A stretch of 64,000 nucleotides of DNA from NCBI GenBank assembly GCA_039096225.1, contig JBBPEB010000034.1, positions 310,001 through 374,000 of the forward strand, read 5' to 3'. Below are positions 10,852-32,302 of this stretch, piece after piece; the stretch's first letter is position 1, and each line of letters starts with the position of its first letter. A program made the position numbers and the translations under genes. The notes beneath the pieces were generated by a model, which was given only the letters and a program-made list of their open reading frames with translations, was not told the DNA's origin and ran no database searches. The stretch comes from Blastocystis sp. Blastoise (lineage: Eukaryota > Sar > Bigyra > Opalinata > Blastocystidae).

Positions 10852-11006
10852 ATACTTACCTTGTGGGGGCTCGGTCGTGATCATGCAGGCGACTGACCTG
10901 AGGTGGAGCAAGCCTTTGCACTCTGGCGTTGTAATATCTCAAGCTTTCATTTTTGGAATCTACCACACAATTTTTGGGGTTGGAGGTTGCGCTTGCGCAC
11001 CTCCCT
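10852..11006 (+). ncRNA. U1: U1 spliceosomal snRNA
   Basis: About 155 nt. The 5' end ATACTTACCT is the invariant U1 sequence that pairs with 5' splice sites. Stem-loop I (CGGTCG / CGACTG, about 10872-10895) carries TGATCATGCAGG, matching the U1-70K binding loop (GATCAYGNAGG). The stem-loop II loop TTTGCACTCT (10915-10924) matches the U1A-binding ATTGCACTCC. The Sm site is AATTTTTGG (10969-10977). The 3' hairpin GGAGGTTGCGC-TT-GCGCACCTCC is stem-loop IV. The order of elements is exactly that of U1. Its pairing region is complementary to the GTAAGT/GTATGT donors used in this window. The gene lies about 245 bp upstream of the acyl-CoA synthetase homologue on the same strand and must be transcribed independently. 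Confidence 0.96.
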
Positions 11007-11251
11007 ATCATATTAATTTAATTTTCGATTTTTAAAGAGTTGTTCTTCTGTTTTTATAAAAATGAGTTGTTACATAATTTAGATATAAAAATTTAAAAGA
11101 TTAAAAAACACATTTTGTTTGGAAAATTCTTTTTTTTTCATAGAAATTCTTAAGATAATCATGAAACACTAAAATGACCAAGAAATAAATGATTTATTTT
11201 TATTATAAAAGTTCTTGAAGCTATAATTGTATATAGTAGAAAGTTAACATA

Positions 11252-12245
11252 ATGGGGAATATAAATTCTTATATTTCGATGCCAGCTAGTGATTACGACA
11301 AGCGTTGTGTATGTTTTTAGTTACATTGTTTTGTCTATTGAAATAATTTATTTTTGTAGAATCCTACTACTGTGGCGGTACCTATCAATGATGATTACGT
11401 ATATAGACAAGTTGGTTATGAAAAAGAATTACTAACAACTGCTTTTCCTAATGAAGATGAGTCTATTGATAATAGTTTGTATGTTTGTATTTTTATATAT
11501 TCTAAATCTTGAGGATATACATATATATATTTACACAGCTCAATGTTACAACGTTCTGCTAGACTTTATTCTGATTATCAATGTCTTGGTCAAAGACCTA
11601 AATATAAGAATGGTGAATTTGGATAGTAAGTAATTTGTAAACTAATATTATTAGATGAGAAATAGTATTAGAGATATATTAATATTCTATATGAATTATT
11701 AATATATATATTTTTTAATAATTGAAGAATTTACATTTATATATATATTTATAGTTATCAATGGATAAGTTATCGTGAACTTTATGATATTGTTGTTTAT
11801 TTTGGTCGTGGTATTCGTAAATGTTTTCCTTTCTTAACAAGACAGAGTATTGTGGGTATGTACGGAAAGAACACGAGACAATTACAAATGTACTCGTTAG
11901 GTATGCAGAGTCAAGTATATATTTTTATTCTTATACATTTATATAGTAAATATATATGAATCATATATAATTTTTTATATTATTTTGATTTTTTATAATT
12001 TTATATGAAATATATTATTTTATATTAGTTTCTTTTTATTATATATTATATATTATATAATATATATATATTATATATATATAGGATATGACAATTGTTC
12101 CAATAAGTGAAACTATGAGTTTAAGCGATTGTAAGTATATTCTGAATCATTCTGAACTCTCTGTAATTGCTGTCAATTCATCAACTGCTGAAAAATTATC
12201 AACAATAATTGGTATTATATATTTATATAATATACATAATATACA

Positions 12246-12276
<31 letters not shown>

Positions 12277-14516
12277 AAATAATATATATATATATGTTTT
12301 GTTTATGATTCTATATATATAGATGAATGTCCTCATATTAAGGGTATTGTGGTATTAGATATTATTAGTAGTGATAAACCAACAGCACTTTTCCCTTCTA
12401 CTATTCAAATATATTCTTTTGAAGAAGTATATATATATATATATATATATTTGATTTTATATATTGAATATTTGTTTAAAATATATATATTTTATTTTAT
12501 ATATTTATATATGTATATGATAATTAATTAATTATTATTATTTTTTTTACTTTTCTATTTATTTATATATATATTAAATTGTTTCTCTATTTAATTATTT
12601 CCTATTTTTATGTTTATCATTTTTCATTTTATTATTTGTTTCTCTTATATAAAGAGTATATATATAAAGAGTATATATATAAAGAATATATATATCTATA
12701 TATATATAGGTGATTAATGAGATTACTGATCAATATTCCACTTCTTCCATAGCCTATACCTGTACTACTCCTCCTGCTTCTTCTCCTGTCGAGTCTTTCT
12801 TTCCTCTTCATCCTTCGTCGAAGACACCTCCTCCCGATTCTCTTCCTGATGATTATAGACCCAAAGGAGATAGTCTTATGTATATATATTATAATGTTAG
12901 TAGTGAAGGGAAGTTGAAGGGAGTTATGATTACACATAAAGCCATGATGATCAGTGCTGCATCTATTCAAAGAGCTATTGTATGCTTATTTTATTATATT
13001 ATATTTATATTATATTTATATTATATTTATATTATAAAATTATTTATATTATATTTATATTTATAAAATTTATATTTATAAAATTATTTATATTATCATT
13101 TCTTTTTATTATAAATGACTTAGACTACTATTTACAATATATATATATGAATATAAATATAAATTAATATCACTATGAATATCTCTCTATAAATACTAAT
13201 ATAATACTACATACTTTTATCTAAAGGAATATTCAAACAATCCTCTATGTGGTCATGATTGCCTTATTTCTTATCTTCCTTTATCTCATTCTTATGAAAG
13301 TGCTATAGAGTTTGTATGTCTTATTGCTGGTGCTCGTATAGCTTATTTTAGTGGATTTATGAGTAAACTTCTTGAAGATATTACTATAGCACGACCTACT
13401 ATTATGATTGGTGTACCTCGTATCTATGAGCGTATCTATCAAGAAATCTTACAAAGTATTTCTGGATTCCATTGGTTATTTAAACTTCTATTCAGTTTCG
13501 CTTTATGGTCTCAATGTTTAGCAACGAGACAAAACTATAGAATACAATATTGGGATAAATTATTTTTCAGAACTATTCAGGAATCATTAGGTGGTCGTAT
13601 TCGATTCTTTGGCGTTGGTGGTGCCCCAATGAAACCTTTACTTGCTGAATTTTTATCAGTTTGTTTCAACGTTCCTGTAATTGAAGGCTATGGTTTAACT
13701 GAATGTTGTAGTACAAGTAATGTTGTTTTAAATAATGGTATGAAAGTATTTAAAAATGTTGGTCCTCCATTAGCTGGTTGTGAAATAAAATTAATTGATT
13801 GTCCAGAAATGGATTATTTAGTTAATTCTAAAGTAAATCCTCAAGGAGAGATCTTAATACGTGGTCCAATATTATTTTCTGGTTATTATAAAGATAAAGA
13901 AAGTACAGCTGCTGTTATAGATGAAGATGGATGGCTACATAGTGGCGATATAGGTCGTATTAATAATGATGGATCTCTTAGTATTATTGATATTAAGAAA
14001 ACAACGTTTAAATTATCACAAGGAGAATTTATTGCTACTGATTATTTACAAGATTTATATTTAAAAAATGATTCAATTTCTCAAATATTTATATATGGTC
14101 GAACAGATAGTAAATTTCTTGTAGCTATAGTAGTAGTGAATCCTGAGAAAGTAATATCAGTAGTGAAAGATATGGATGTTGATATAAAGAATGTAGGCAC
14201 AAAAGCATGGAAGAATAAGTTTATAAAAGCTTGTAAGAGTACACTTGTACATGATTATATTATGGATATTTTAATTCAAATAGCAAAAGATAATTGTTTA
14301 AAAGGATATGAATATATAAAAGATGTATATATAGATGGTAATTTGAATAATGATCGAAAAGTATTTACAAAAGAAAATGGATTATTACAATCAAATGGAG
14401 AATTAAATCGATATAAATTAGCGAAATATTATAATAAAGAAATTGATACTATGTATCGTAATGTAGAGAAAAACCTTATTAACGGAGGACTCTATATTAA
14501 TTCTAAAAATCAATAA
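11252..14516 (+). CDS. Long-chain acyl-CoA synthetase homologue, probable pseudoenzyme
   Basis: Eight exons: 11252-11308, 11360-11478, 11539-11625, 11755-11914, 12085-12211, 12323-12426, 12710-12979 and 13227-14516, giving 737 residues. All introns are GT-AG and phases close. It is an ANL adenylate-forming protein of the eukaryotic LACS type, which normally makes acyl-AMP and then acyl-CoA. Family landmarks are present: EGYGLTECCS (A5), GWLHSGDIG (A7) and FKLSQGEF. Catalytic signatures are degenerate: the ATP loop YTSGTTGxPKG reads YNVSSEGKLKG, the A8 Arg in IIDRKK is Ile (IIDIKK), and the C-terminal Lys region (LLTPTFKLKR type) reads LLQSNGELNR, with Glu at the Lys position. A Pro/Ser-rich insertion precedes the ATP loop. 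I infer a non-adenylating or much altered member. No transmembrane anchor is obvious; the N-terminus MGNINS has a Gly2 compatible with myristoylation. Confidence 0.88.
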
Positions 14517-15086
14517 ATTTATATATATATATATTTGTTTTTTTTTTATATATATCTTATTAAATATTTTTTTTTTATAAAATATTTTATTATTACTATT
14601 ATGAAAGAATTATATTTCTACATAACTTCATCTATATCATAGTCATTATTCCTATTATAATTATTTTTATTATTTGTTCTTTGCATCATTTGATTTTTTT
14701 TTTGTTAATTCTCTTTGTGTTTCTTATCTTAGTTTTATTTCAATTCCATTTTAGTTCTTTATTTGTAAAAAAAAGGATATCATTTTTAAATGATAGTTTT
14801 TTAAATAGTTTTGTTATTGTTTTATTAAAGAGTAAAGTCATATATTATGATCTTTTGAACTCTTCTACATTTAAAATGAGTATTTTTTTGTATTAAAGTA
14901 ATTATAAATTATTTATATATATATCATACATTCAAACTATTCTTTACTGTCTTTAATTAATATTTATATTTATTTTCTATATTGAACTGTTGTTACTAAC
15001 TAATTATACATTAACATGAATATTATTAGATAACTAATATGTAAATACTATATTATGAACTTCTTTAAATGCAATGACAAAAACAG
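14517..15086. other. Intergenic between convergent genes
   Basis: 3' regions of the acyl-CoA synthetase homologue (+) and the PTRHD1-like gene (-). T-rich homopolymers give a 71-codon Phe/Leu/Ser-rich frame (14681-14896) that has no domain and looks random. No other feature is seen. Confidence 0.5.
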
Positions 15087-15531
15087 TTAACGGAACAATT
15101 TCAATTTTTGAAGAAGACAACCAAATATTGACTTATGATATGGCTATATATAATGTGGTGTAAGAAAAACATATTAATCTCAATAAAAAAAAATATTTAA
15201 ACAAATATACTTTAATTGCTAAAGCTGTGGGAATGTTTTCAGGTTGTTCAATCCATAGTTTATGGCAAATTTTATTATCAGATAAAAGCTTGGAGATGCT
15301 ACGTAGTTCGTCTTCATTACTCACTTGTAAGAGGATTTTATGCATATTGTCAAGATCAGACATATATTTTTGAACATCAATATCTTCTTTCCATAACCAA
15401 ATTGCAGACGTTGATGCATGACATGCCTGAGCCATAAGAGCTCCTTGAGTCCATTTCTTGTTGTCAATCAAATCTTTACGCAATATTATATATTGAATAA
15501 TAGGAGATTCATCCAATTGTTGAGAATTCAT
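15087..15531 (-). CDS. PTRHD1: PTRHD1-like peptidyl-tRNA hydrolase 2 domain protein
   Basis: Two exons on the minus strand, 15531-15211 and 15143-15087, joined across a 67-nt GT-AG intron, give 125 residues; human PTRHD1 is 140. The start is MNSQQLDES. The PTH2 fold signature is visible: IIQYIILRKDL, then KWTQGALMAQACHAS (the family's conserved Lys/Gly/Gln/His stretch), a DMHKILLQV strand, and LWIEQPENIPTALAIKPY, which matches the PTRHD1 C-terminal E-x-P-E-N-I-P motif. The second exon encodes PYHKS, then a short Leu/Lys tail ending LFR. Members bind or hydrolyse peptidyl-tRNA, but activity of the PTRHD1 branch is not well established. No signal or membrane segment is seen. It is convergent with the acyl-CoA synthetase homologue. 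Confidence 0.9.
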
Positions 15532-16060
15532 GATGCTCAAAAAAGTAATTTATTATTCTCTATATAAAATTATGCTATTTTGTGTTTTTTAATATAAAAG
15601 TAATAGGAGATTAAATATATATATTTTATGATTCCATGAAGATGACATAATTCACATTAAATGTACTTGAAGTAAAAATGAAGGAACAAAACACATATAT
15701 ATTTATTATATAGAGAAAGACTTAGAACATTATTGAAAATGATAAATTATGACTAACAAAAGACGTAGAATAAAATGATAGAAGCAACAAATCAAATAGT
15801 AACAATAGTAGAAATAAAGGCAAAAATATATTTATAAAAAAACAAAATAATAAGTATAGAGTAACAAAAGTGTACACAAATGTATTTAATATGCAAAAGG
15901 AATAAAAATAAAATGATAAAGAATACTTTAATAAAATAAGAAGAATAAAGATATTAAAAAAAAAAGAGACTGATTTCAACAATATTGAAATAATAAATAT
16001 TCACGTACATATGGATAATTATGATAAATAGACATCAAAAATAAGAGAAAAAACATTTTA
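15532..16060. other. Intergenic, no gene seen
   Basis: A-rich on the plus strand. It contains the upstream region of the PTRHD1-like gene and the 3' region of the lipase, which lie tandemly on the minus strand. A minus-strand 86-codon frame (15722-15982) is Phe/Leu-rich because of T-homopolymers, lacks a domain, and is not credible. Confidence 0.5.
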
Positions 16061-17410
16061 CTATGAGAAATCATTATCAATAGCTGTATCTACTGTCATT
16101 TTCCTTAATAATAAAACATAATTCCATATAATATGTTTTAAGAATGAAGATTTATGTTTATATTCCAACATAAACTGATAAAGACGTTCAGAAGATACAC
16201 AACTAACTCTTTTATTCTTATGAATCTATAGTAATAAAAATAATAATAATTAATAAAACAATAATAAATAAAATAATAATTAATAAATAAAATAATAAAT
16301 AAAATAATAAATAAAATAATAAATAAAATAATAATAAATATAATAATCAGAATAAAAAAATATAATAATAAATAAAATAATAAATAAAATAATAATAAAT
16401 AAAATAATAATAAATATAATAATCAGAATAAAAAATATATATATATATAACTATATATACATAATAATAATTTCCAAAAGGTTGATATAAAAATTCGGTT
16501 TTTAGTCTTTCTTCATATTGACTACATAATCCAGTTAAATATCGATTGACATTTCCATAAGCATTTTCTGATAAAAAAAGAGAAACAAGTGATTTATAAT
16601 CATTTGAAGTTTTATATAATTTCGTTAAATATGGTTCATAATTAGTAATAAAAGGAATGGGATCATTATGATATATAATATTCATCATATCTCTAGATAT
16701 AAAAATAGAATAATCAATATTTCCTGTAAAACAAAAAGGAGTTCCAGTAGTAAATAAACGAATCACTTTCGTTGGATACATTTGACGAAGTAATATATAC
16801 GTAATTTGTGCAGCTGCACCTCCTAAAGAATGACCACATAAAAGAAGCACACGAGAATCATTTTTATCTTTCATATTTGGTAAGCAAGAAAAATTAGTAG
16901 ACATAGAACGCTCAAAGAAACCTATAGAAACATCATAAATAACGTTATCTTAAATACACTTATTCAACAAATTTGTTATAAATAGTAATAATTACAAAAA
17001 ATTAAAAATAATTACATTGTATTAAACATACCTTCATGAACAAAACCATTCTGAAATGGAACAGGGTTGTATCTCAAATCATCTTTGACATCATTCATAG
17101 AAAAAGTACCTCTGTAACTTATACAAACATGAGTTTTATTCTCTGAAATGATAATAGTCTTATCTTTATTGATCCACAATATATTTGTATCTGGATCAAA
17201 CTTAGATAAATACTTTCGAATATTTGGTTTAAAGAAACTCTGAAGGCACATAGAAGATAATCGTATATCATCATCAGTTAAGTTCGAAAAGTTCTTTAAA
17301 GTGGAGATATCTTCTTCACTTAGAGTAGGCGATGCTAATGATCGTTGGAAAAGGGATCCAAATTTAGACATTATATGAGGTTTATTACTGAGATGTCTCA
17401 AAACAAACAT
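16061..17410 (-). CDS. Class 3 (fungal-type) lipase
   Basis: Three exons on the minus strand: 17410-17032, 16921-16461 and 16225-16061, giving 334 residues with closed phases and GT-AG introns. The alpha/beta-hydrolase features of lipase class 3 are present in order: SYRGT (about 98-102, oxyanion region, usually FRGT), DDLRYN, then LLLCGHSLGGAA with nucleophile Ser about 158, then YHNDPIPFI carrying the acid Asp. The catalytic His is not certain. I used the first in-frame ATG at 17410; a second Met lies at codon 14. No signal peptide is evident, so it is probably an intracellular acylglycerol lipase. The last exon (IHKNKRVSC onward) was found beyond the AAT-rich intron 16226-16460 and ends at TAG. 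The intron contains a duplicated segment of about 40 bp (AATAATCAGAATAAAAA motif, at about 16341 and 16418). Confidence 0.9.
16230..16440 (-). repeat. AAT/ATT-rich intronic repeat with internal duplication
   Basis: Intron of the minus-strand lipase gene. On the coding strand it reads ATT/TTA (T-rich), the same orientation as the repeats in plus-strand introns. The TAATAATCAGAATAAAAAATAT segment occurs twice, at about 16341-16362 and 16417-16438. Confidence 0.75.
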
Positions 17411-18425
17411 TAAATCAATATAAATTTGTTTGAAGCTATTATCGAAATGAAACACGTATGTTCAGAAAAAAAGGAAATTTCCGGAATTTTTTCTACCAAA
17501 CAAATCAGTTTTTCGTAACGACTTGGGATTCTTTCAAACTTTTTTTTATGATTATAAAAGTGTCTTACATTTAGATGAAGAAGGATATTACTATTTATTA
17601 TTTATAAAGATGAATAGAAAGTCTTGAAGTCTAAGGATACACATTTTAATTCTAGAAAAGATGTTGCTTAAGTAAAATATTGTGAGTTTTTTAAATGAGA
17701 ATTTATAGTTTTTCACACTTTATGAGAGTTTTGAAACTAATAAAACAACGAATCTATCAAAAAATCTCATTCGAAAAACTGAACAAAAACTGTCCGTCTC
17801 TTTGTGAACACGTAATTCACAATTTGTTTTATGAAGAAATATGTTTCTGTACTTACGAATCGAATAGAATATTGATACAGAAACATATCGATGATATAAC
17901 TAGAACTTGTTTGCAAGATAGTTAGGAAATATAAAGAAATTGGACTGTTCAACTTGGCTACTGAATAAAATTGGAAGTAAGAAAAAAACACAACGTCATG
18001 CAATATATAATGAACTTGTGTTTGAATCTGTATCTTACTAAATAGAGAATGTGGCAAATCAGACTGTGAGCCATGTATTATATACCGTATACTATTGAGC
18101 AGAACTATTCATACAAGAACTATTATTATCGATAAAATCGACTAATAAGAGAATGATTACGGTATCATTAATACTGTTTATCAGACAATCCTAAATGATA
18201 GCATATTATATAAACACTTTGAGAACATTTTTATATGATAAATTAGAAGAATCAATATGTCTATGTAATAATAATCATGATGGGATATATAAAAAAAATA
18301 CAATTCACTTTTTCACTTCAAAAATGAAAATAACCATAGGGAATTAAGAGAAGTTTAAGAGAACATCACTTTTCATTATTTTCTTTTTTTTTAGCATATA
18401 GATTTCAGTATATTTGAATATAAAG
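17411..18425. other. About 1-kb divergent intergenic region with one perfect stem-loop
   Basis: This lies between the lipase (-) and methyltransferase-TPR (+) genes and should hold both promoters. A 76-codon frame (17695-17925) and an overlapping minus-strand frame have no domain. The only definite structure is a 13-bp perfect inverted repeat at 17839-17851 and 17876-17888. No known RNA family matches. Confidence 0.45.
17839..17888. repeat. Perfect 13-bp inverted repeat, 24-nt loop
   Basis: ATATGTTTCTGTA pairs with TACAGAAACATAT. It could be part of a structured RNA or a protein-binding palindrome. It is one of few perfect non-TA palindromes seen in spacer. Confidence 0.6.
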
Positions 18426-21145
18426 ATGAACAATAAACAAAATTACTTTGTTACAGAAGATCCCAAACGATTAAGAGATTCTCTTATTTGGGATTTACAA
18501 AAACAGTTCTATATAGAGAAGGGTCCTACTTGTTGGACTGAAGGAATTGTTCCTAATTTTATCACATCAAATAGTTTTATTGCAAAACAATATGCTACTA
18601 TTATTCTTGGCTATATTCGAGATTATTATCTCAAACCAAATTCAAACAAACAAGAACCTATGTATATATTAGAAATTGGTTCTGGACATGGTAAACTTGG
18701 ATTTTTAATTATCAAACATTTACTGAGTCTTAAGAGTTTCTGGCCTAAACGTATATAGTTTTTATTTATTTAATTTGCGCACATTTATATATTTTTTTTT
18801 GTTTATTATTATTTGTAATTTATTTTTAAATGTTTAGATGTTGAAAAGCCATTCGTTTACGTAATAAGCGATTTCACAGATAAACTTGTTAATTTTTGTC
18901 ATAATCATAAATCTCTTAAAGAATTCATTGATCAAGGCATTCTTGATTTTGCTCTTTTTGGTATTTTTATTTAAATTATTATTATAATTCATACAGATAT
19001 TATTTTATATATTTTTATATAACATTCTAATATTTGTTTTTTGTTTTTTTTAATTGTTATATCTATATATCTATATATATAGATGCTGAAGTAGATAATT
19101 CGATTCATCTTATGGAACACAATTTGGTTCTCGATTCCACTACGATTCGAACTCCATTTATATGTATAAGTAATTATGTATATAATGGATTAGTAGAAGA
19201 TTTATATACTATAAATGATGGAGTAATACAAGAAGGATATTCAGTTGTAGAAACAGACAGACAGTATATATATATATAGTTGTTTATATATTGTTATTAT
19301 ATATTATTATATATTATTATTATATATTATTATTATATATTATTATTTATTATTATATATTATTATATATTATTTATATTATTTATATTATTTATATTAT
19401 TTTATATTATTTTATATTATTTTATATTATTTTATATTATTTTATATATATTCTTTTTTATGTATATATATATGTATAATTATATATATATATATAGAGA
19501 GACAAATAAGCATGATCCTAATATTATTAATAGAATGCGTGTTAATTATATATATAAAGATATTAATTCTGAAGGTATTTCGTCGCTATATGAAGATCAA
19601 TATATGGAACAAACATTACAATATTATATATATATATATATATAACTATCATTTACTTATTATATATATATAATTATCATTCACTTATTATATATATATA
19701 TATATAACTATCATTTACTTATTATATATATTTTTCCACTTTAATATAAAAAAATATTATATTTCTTATTGTGATTCTATATATATATAATAATAGTAAT
19801 AGTTTTTTTGTATATGAGTTATATAATATTTTCTATATTTTTAAATATTTAATATAATTATGATTATAACTATATATATATATAGTTATATATCTACTCA
19901 TAAAAATCTTTCACTTCTTTTCCCTTATGGTGCTCTTTCTAATATTTCTAATCTCTTTAAGATTTCCCACGGGGATTTCATTATTCTCTGTGCTGATAAG
20001 GCTTATTCCCAGGAAAGTGATTTATTAGCTATAAAAGGGAATCCTCACCTCGCTTCTCACGGTAGTTTCTCATTTATGACTAATTTCCATGCTCTTTCGA
20101 AATATATAGAAGTCAGAGGAGGACAGTCTATATTTACACCTTATATATATATATGTTATTTATATATATATATGTTATTCATATATATAGAAAATTTTAT
20201 TATGTATATTTTATTTATTCATACATTCTTAAATATATTTTTCATTTATTTTGTTATATAATAAGTTGTATATATATATATATAGTTATATAAGTGGATT
20301 AAAAGTAGGTGTATTTATAGCAGGAAGAGAAAAGAAACAACTTAAAGAAACTTATATGAATATTCATGTATATATATATATATATATAATTCTTTCTTTA
20401 TTACTATATATAGGATACTTTATTATCTTTCGATCCAGACTCTTTCAGTCATATTCAGCGATGTATTCGTGAAGAGATTCCTTCTCCTTCTCTTAAGAAT
20501 ATATTATCGTTAATCAGATTGTCATGCTATGAAAATGAAGTTTTCTATAAATTTAAACAAGTATAATATATATATATATATTATCTATTTTATTATATAT
20601 TATCTATTTTATTATATAGTATTACTTATAAATATAATAATTCTTTATATATATATATATATTGTTATTATATAGTATTACTTAAATATAATAATTCTTT
20701 ATATATATATATATATATAGTTATTAATAGATCGTGTTCCATATGCTTCAGAAAAGATACAGAATGATATAAAGATTGATTTAATATATATATGTAATCT
20801 CTATTATCCTCTTCAAACGACAAAGGTATATATATATTTATTATAGTTTATTGTATTCATATTATAATATATTATATTTTTATTCTATTTATATTATTTT
20901 ATTTTTTAATTGTATTTATATTGTTATATATATATTTTTTTCATTTTTAATAGTTAATTATATATAAATATATATATATATAAATATAAATATTAATATA
21001 TATATAAAGGATGTTCATTTTGATTTAGGCCGTTTATATATGGGTTTAAAATGTTATAGTGAGGGTCTTAATATGTTCCAACAGAGTGTGAATACGTGCG
21101 GCGAACATCATGTCACGTGGTATATATATATATAGTATTTAATAT

Positions 21146-21176
<31 letters not shown>

Positions 21177-21361
21177 ATTATTATTGTATATATAGGTATA
21201 ATATGGGTATATGTTATTATTATTTACATATATATGATAAGTCACTCGAATGTTTCAGTAAATGCCTCAATCTCTCTCCTGATTATCATGATGCTAAGTA
21301 TATATATATATATATATATATTTAATTATTTATTTCATTATTCTAAATTAGAATGAATCAA

Positions 21362-21425
<64 letters not shown>

Positions 21426-21715
21426 CATTATTCTAAATTAGAATGAATCAATGATCTATATATATATATATTACTATATTATTAAATACAACAATTGATT
21501 ATATATATATATATATATATAGTTCTTGGAAGACTCGAATTGAAGCCCGCCTTTTGAATCCCTCTTCTCCCTCTTCTCCTCGTGACGCATATACTAGTCC
21601 TATTAATGTATATCCTGAAGATACAAATATGAATAATGATAATTCTACTGCTCCTGTTATTAATACGAATAATACTGTACATGTTATTTCACCAGGAGAA
21701 GATGATGTAGAATAA
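18426..21715 (+). CDS. SAM-dependent methyltransferase with C-terminal TPR repeats
   Basis: Eleven exons: 18426-18750, 18838-18960, 19083-19263, 19498-19623, 19886-20140, 20286-20367, 20414-20560, 20721-20825, 21010-21119, 21196-21297 and 21523-21715, giving 582 residues with closed phases. Motif I of a Rossmann methyltransferase is LEIGSGHGKLG (about 82-92), followed by the acidic strand-2 region YVISDF and a strand-4 region LDFALFDAE. A middle domain (LLFPYGAL, LCADKAYS, HGSFSFMTNFHAL) resembles methyltransferase-TPR proteins I recall, mostly bacterial and protist. The C-terminus has TPR-like helices (GRLYMGLKCYSEGLNMF; WYNMGICYYYLHIYDKSLECF), then a Ser/Thr/Asn tail ending GEDDVE. The substrate is unknown. 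Introns 4 (19624-19885) and 5 (20141-20285) need a TT 5' end to keep the frame; all others are GT-AG. Either real non-canonical splicing or sequence errors in the TA runs could explain this. Confidence 0.82.
21331..21455. repeat. Duplicated 35-bp segment flanking a TA run
   Basis: A segment starting TATTTCATTATTCTAAATTA occurs at 21331-21365 and again at 21421-21455, separated by a (TA)n run of about 56 bp inside the last intron of the methyltransferase-TPR gene. The copies match over 35 bp and contain the palindrome TTCTAAATTAGAA. Confidence 0.85.
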
Positions 21716-23034
21716 TATATAGTATTATATATATAGTATTATATATATAGTATTATATCTATAGTATTATATATATATATAATAATATATAGTATAATAA
21801 TATATAATATAGTATAATATTATATATATAATAATATATATTGTATTATATATATAATACTATATAGTATAACTATTATTATATTTATATATTATACTCT
21901 AATGATACTCTTTTTTTTTTATCATGGATAAAAATTCTTTTATTATTTATATACTTTTATTATATATCTATATATACTTTTATTTATTTTTCTCATTATT
22001 ATAATATATATTATAATAATATTTTATTTATAATATCTTGTATTTTGAGTTTCTCTATATATATATCTTCTATTTCTTGTATTATTGTATTTAGCTTCAT
22101 CATGCTTATTGTAGTTTTCATTTGTTTTGTTAACTATATATATAGTAGAATTATTATAGACTCTCCTCTCCTTTTATTTATTCAATAAATACAATCTTTA
22201 TTTTGAAGTACCAAGTCTCATGTTAACTAAAATAAATCATTTTGTGACCTTTAACTTTATTCACAATTAAATTAATGATTTAAAAAATATATATTTTTTC
22301 AAAAATAAAATAATAATAATACGACTTTTTAAAATCAACAATTTTTTTTTCTAAAATTTTTTCTATTTTCCAATTAACATTAATAAATACTCTGAATTAT
22401 TCAACCCATATCTAAATATAACGATTTTCATAAATATGCATTTTCAAATAGCCAAATAATTGTTTCATTATCGTTTGAATTGTCAACTAGCATTAAATCA
22501 TTATGATTAAACTATATTAACATGTAACATAACATCTGACTTTTGACTTTATATATAGGAACGTAAAACACCATAAGTTTTTAAAACTTGTACTCATCAT
22601 TGTCATGAGTTAATCTCGTTTTTGTGTTTTTTACATTAAACTCTTCAAGCTAACCATATTGATCAGTTTTTATAATAGTTATCAGAATGCCACACAAATC
22701 ATTATTGGAGGGCCGTTCGAAATTTTTATACTTAAAAGAGGATAGCCTAAAGTCTCTATATTGATATTTAAAATCCTATTTATTTCCAAAAATTAGTAAA
22801 AATATATATAATATACAAAGAAGACAGCTCAAATATCCTCTCAAATTTTGATTATTCCAAAGTTTCATTTTGATTGGTCGGTTCGAGAGATAAAATTGGA
22901 GAATGAAGATGTGTCGATTATCTCAAAAATAACATTACTGTAGTTTTTATTTGAAAGATTTATCATATTTAATTTGTTTTTATTACAAATAATTTGTATT
23001 AGCATATTATTTTTATTTTATTATAAGAGTATCA
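21716..23034. other. Intergenic, TA-rich repeats then ordinary spacer
   Basis: The first 180 bp is a tandem TAGTATTATATA-type repeat. About 22000-22200 is T-rich 3' flank. About 22540-22930 is somewhat less AT-rich (for example GGAGGGCCGTTCG at about 22708) and should include the promoter of the next gene. No open frame, tRNA or recognisable snRNA was found here. Confidence 0.45.

Positions 23035-32302
<9,268 letters not shown>

Noticed and set aside
15722-15982. Minus-strand hydrophobic 86-codon frame
   Set aside because: Phe/Leu runs come from T-homopolymers; no domain or conserved pattern.
17695-18057. Overlapping 76- and 96-codon frames on opposite strands
   Set aside because: Neither has a domain or splice continuation; the region is better explained as a divergent promoter. 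Low confidence in the rejection.
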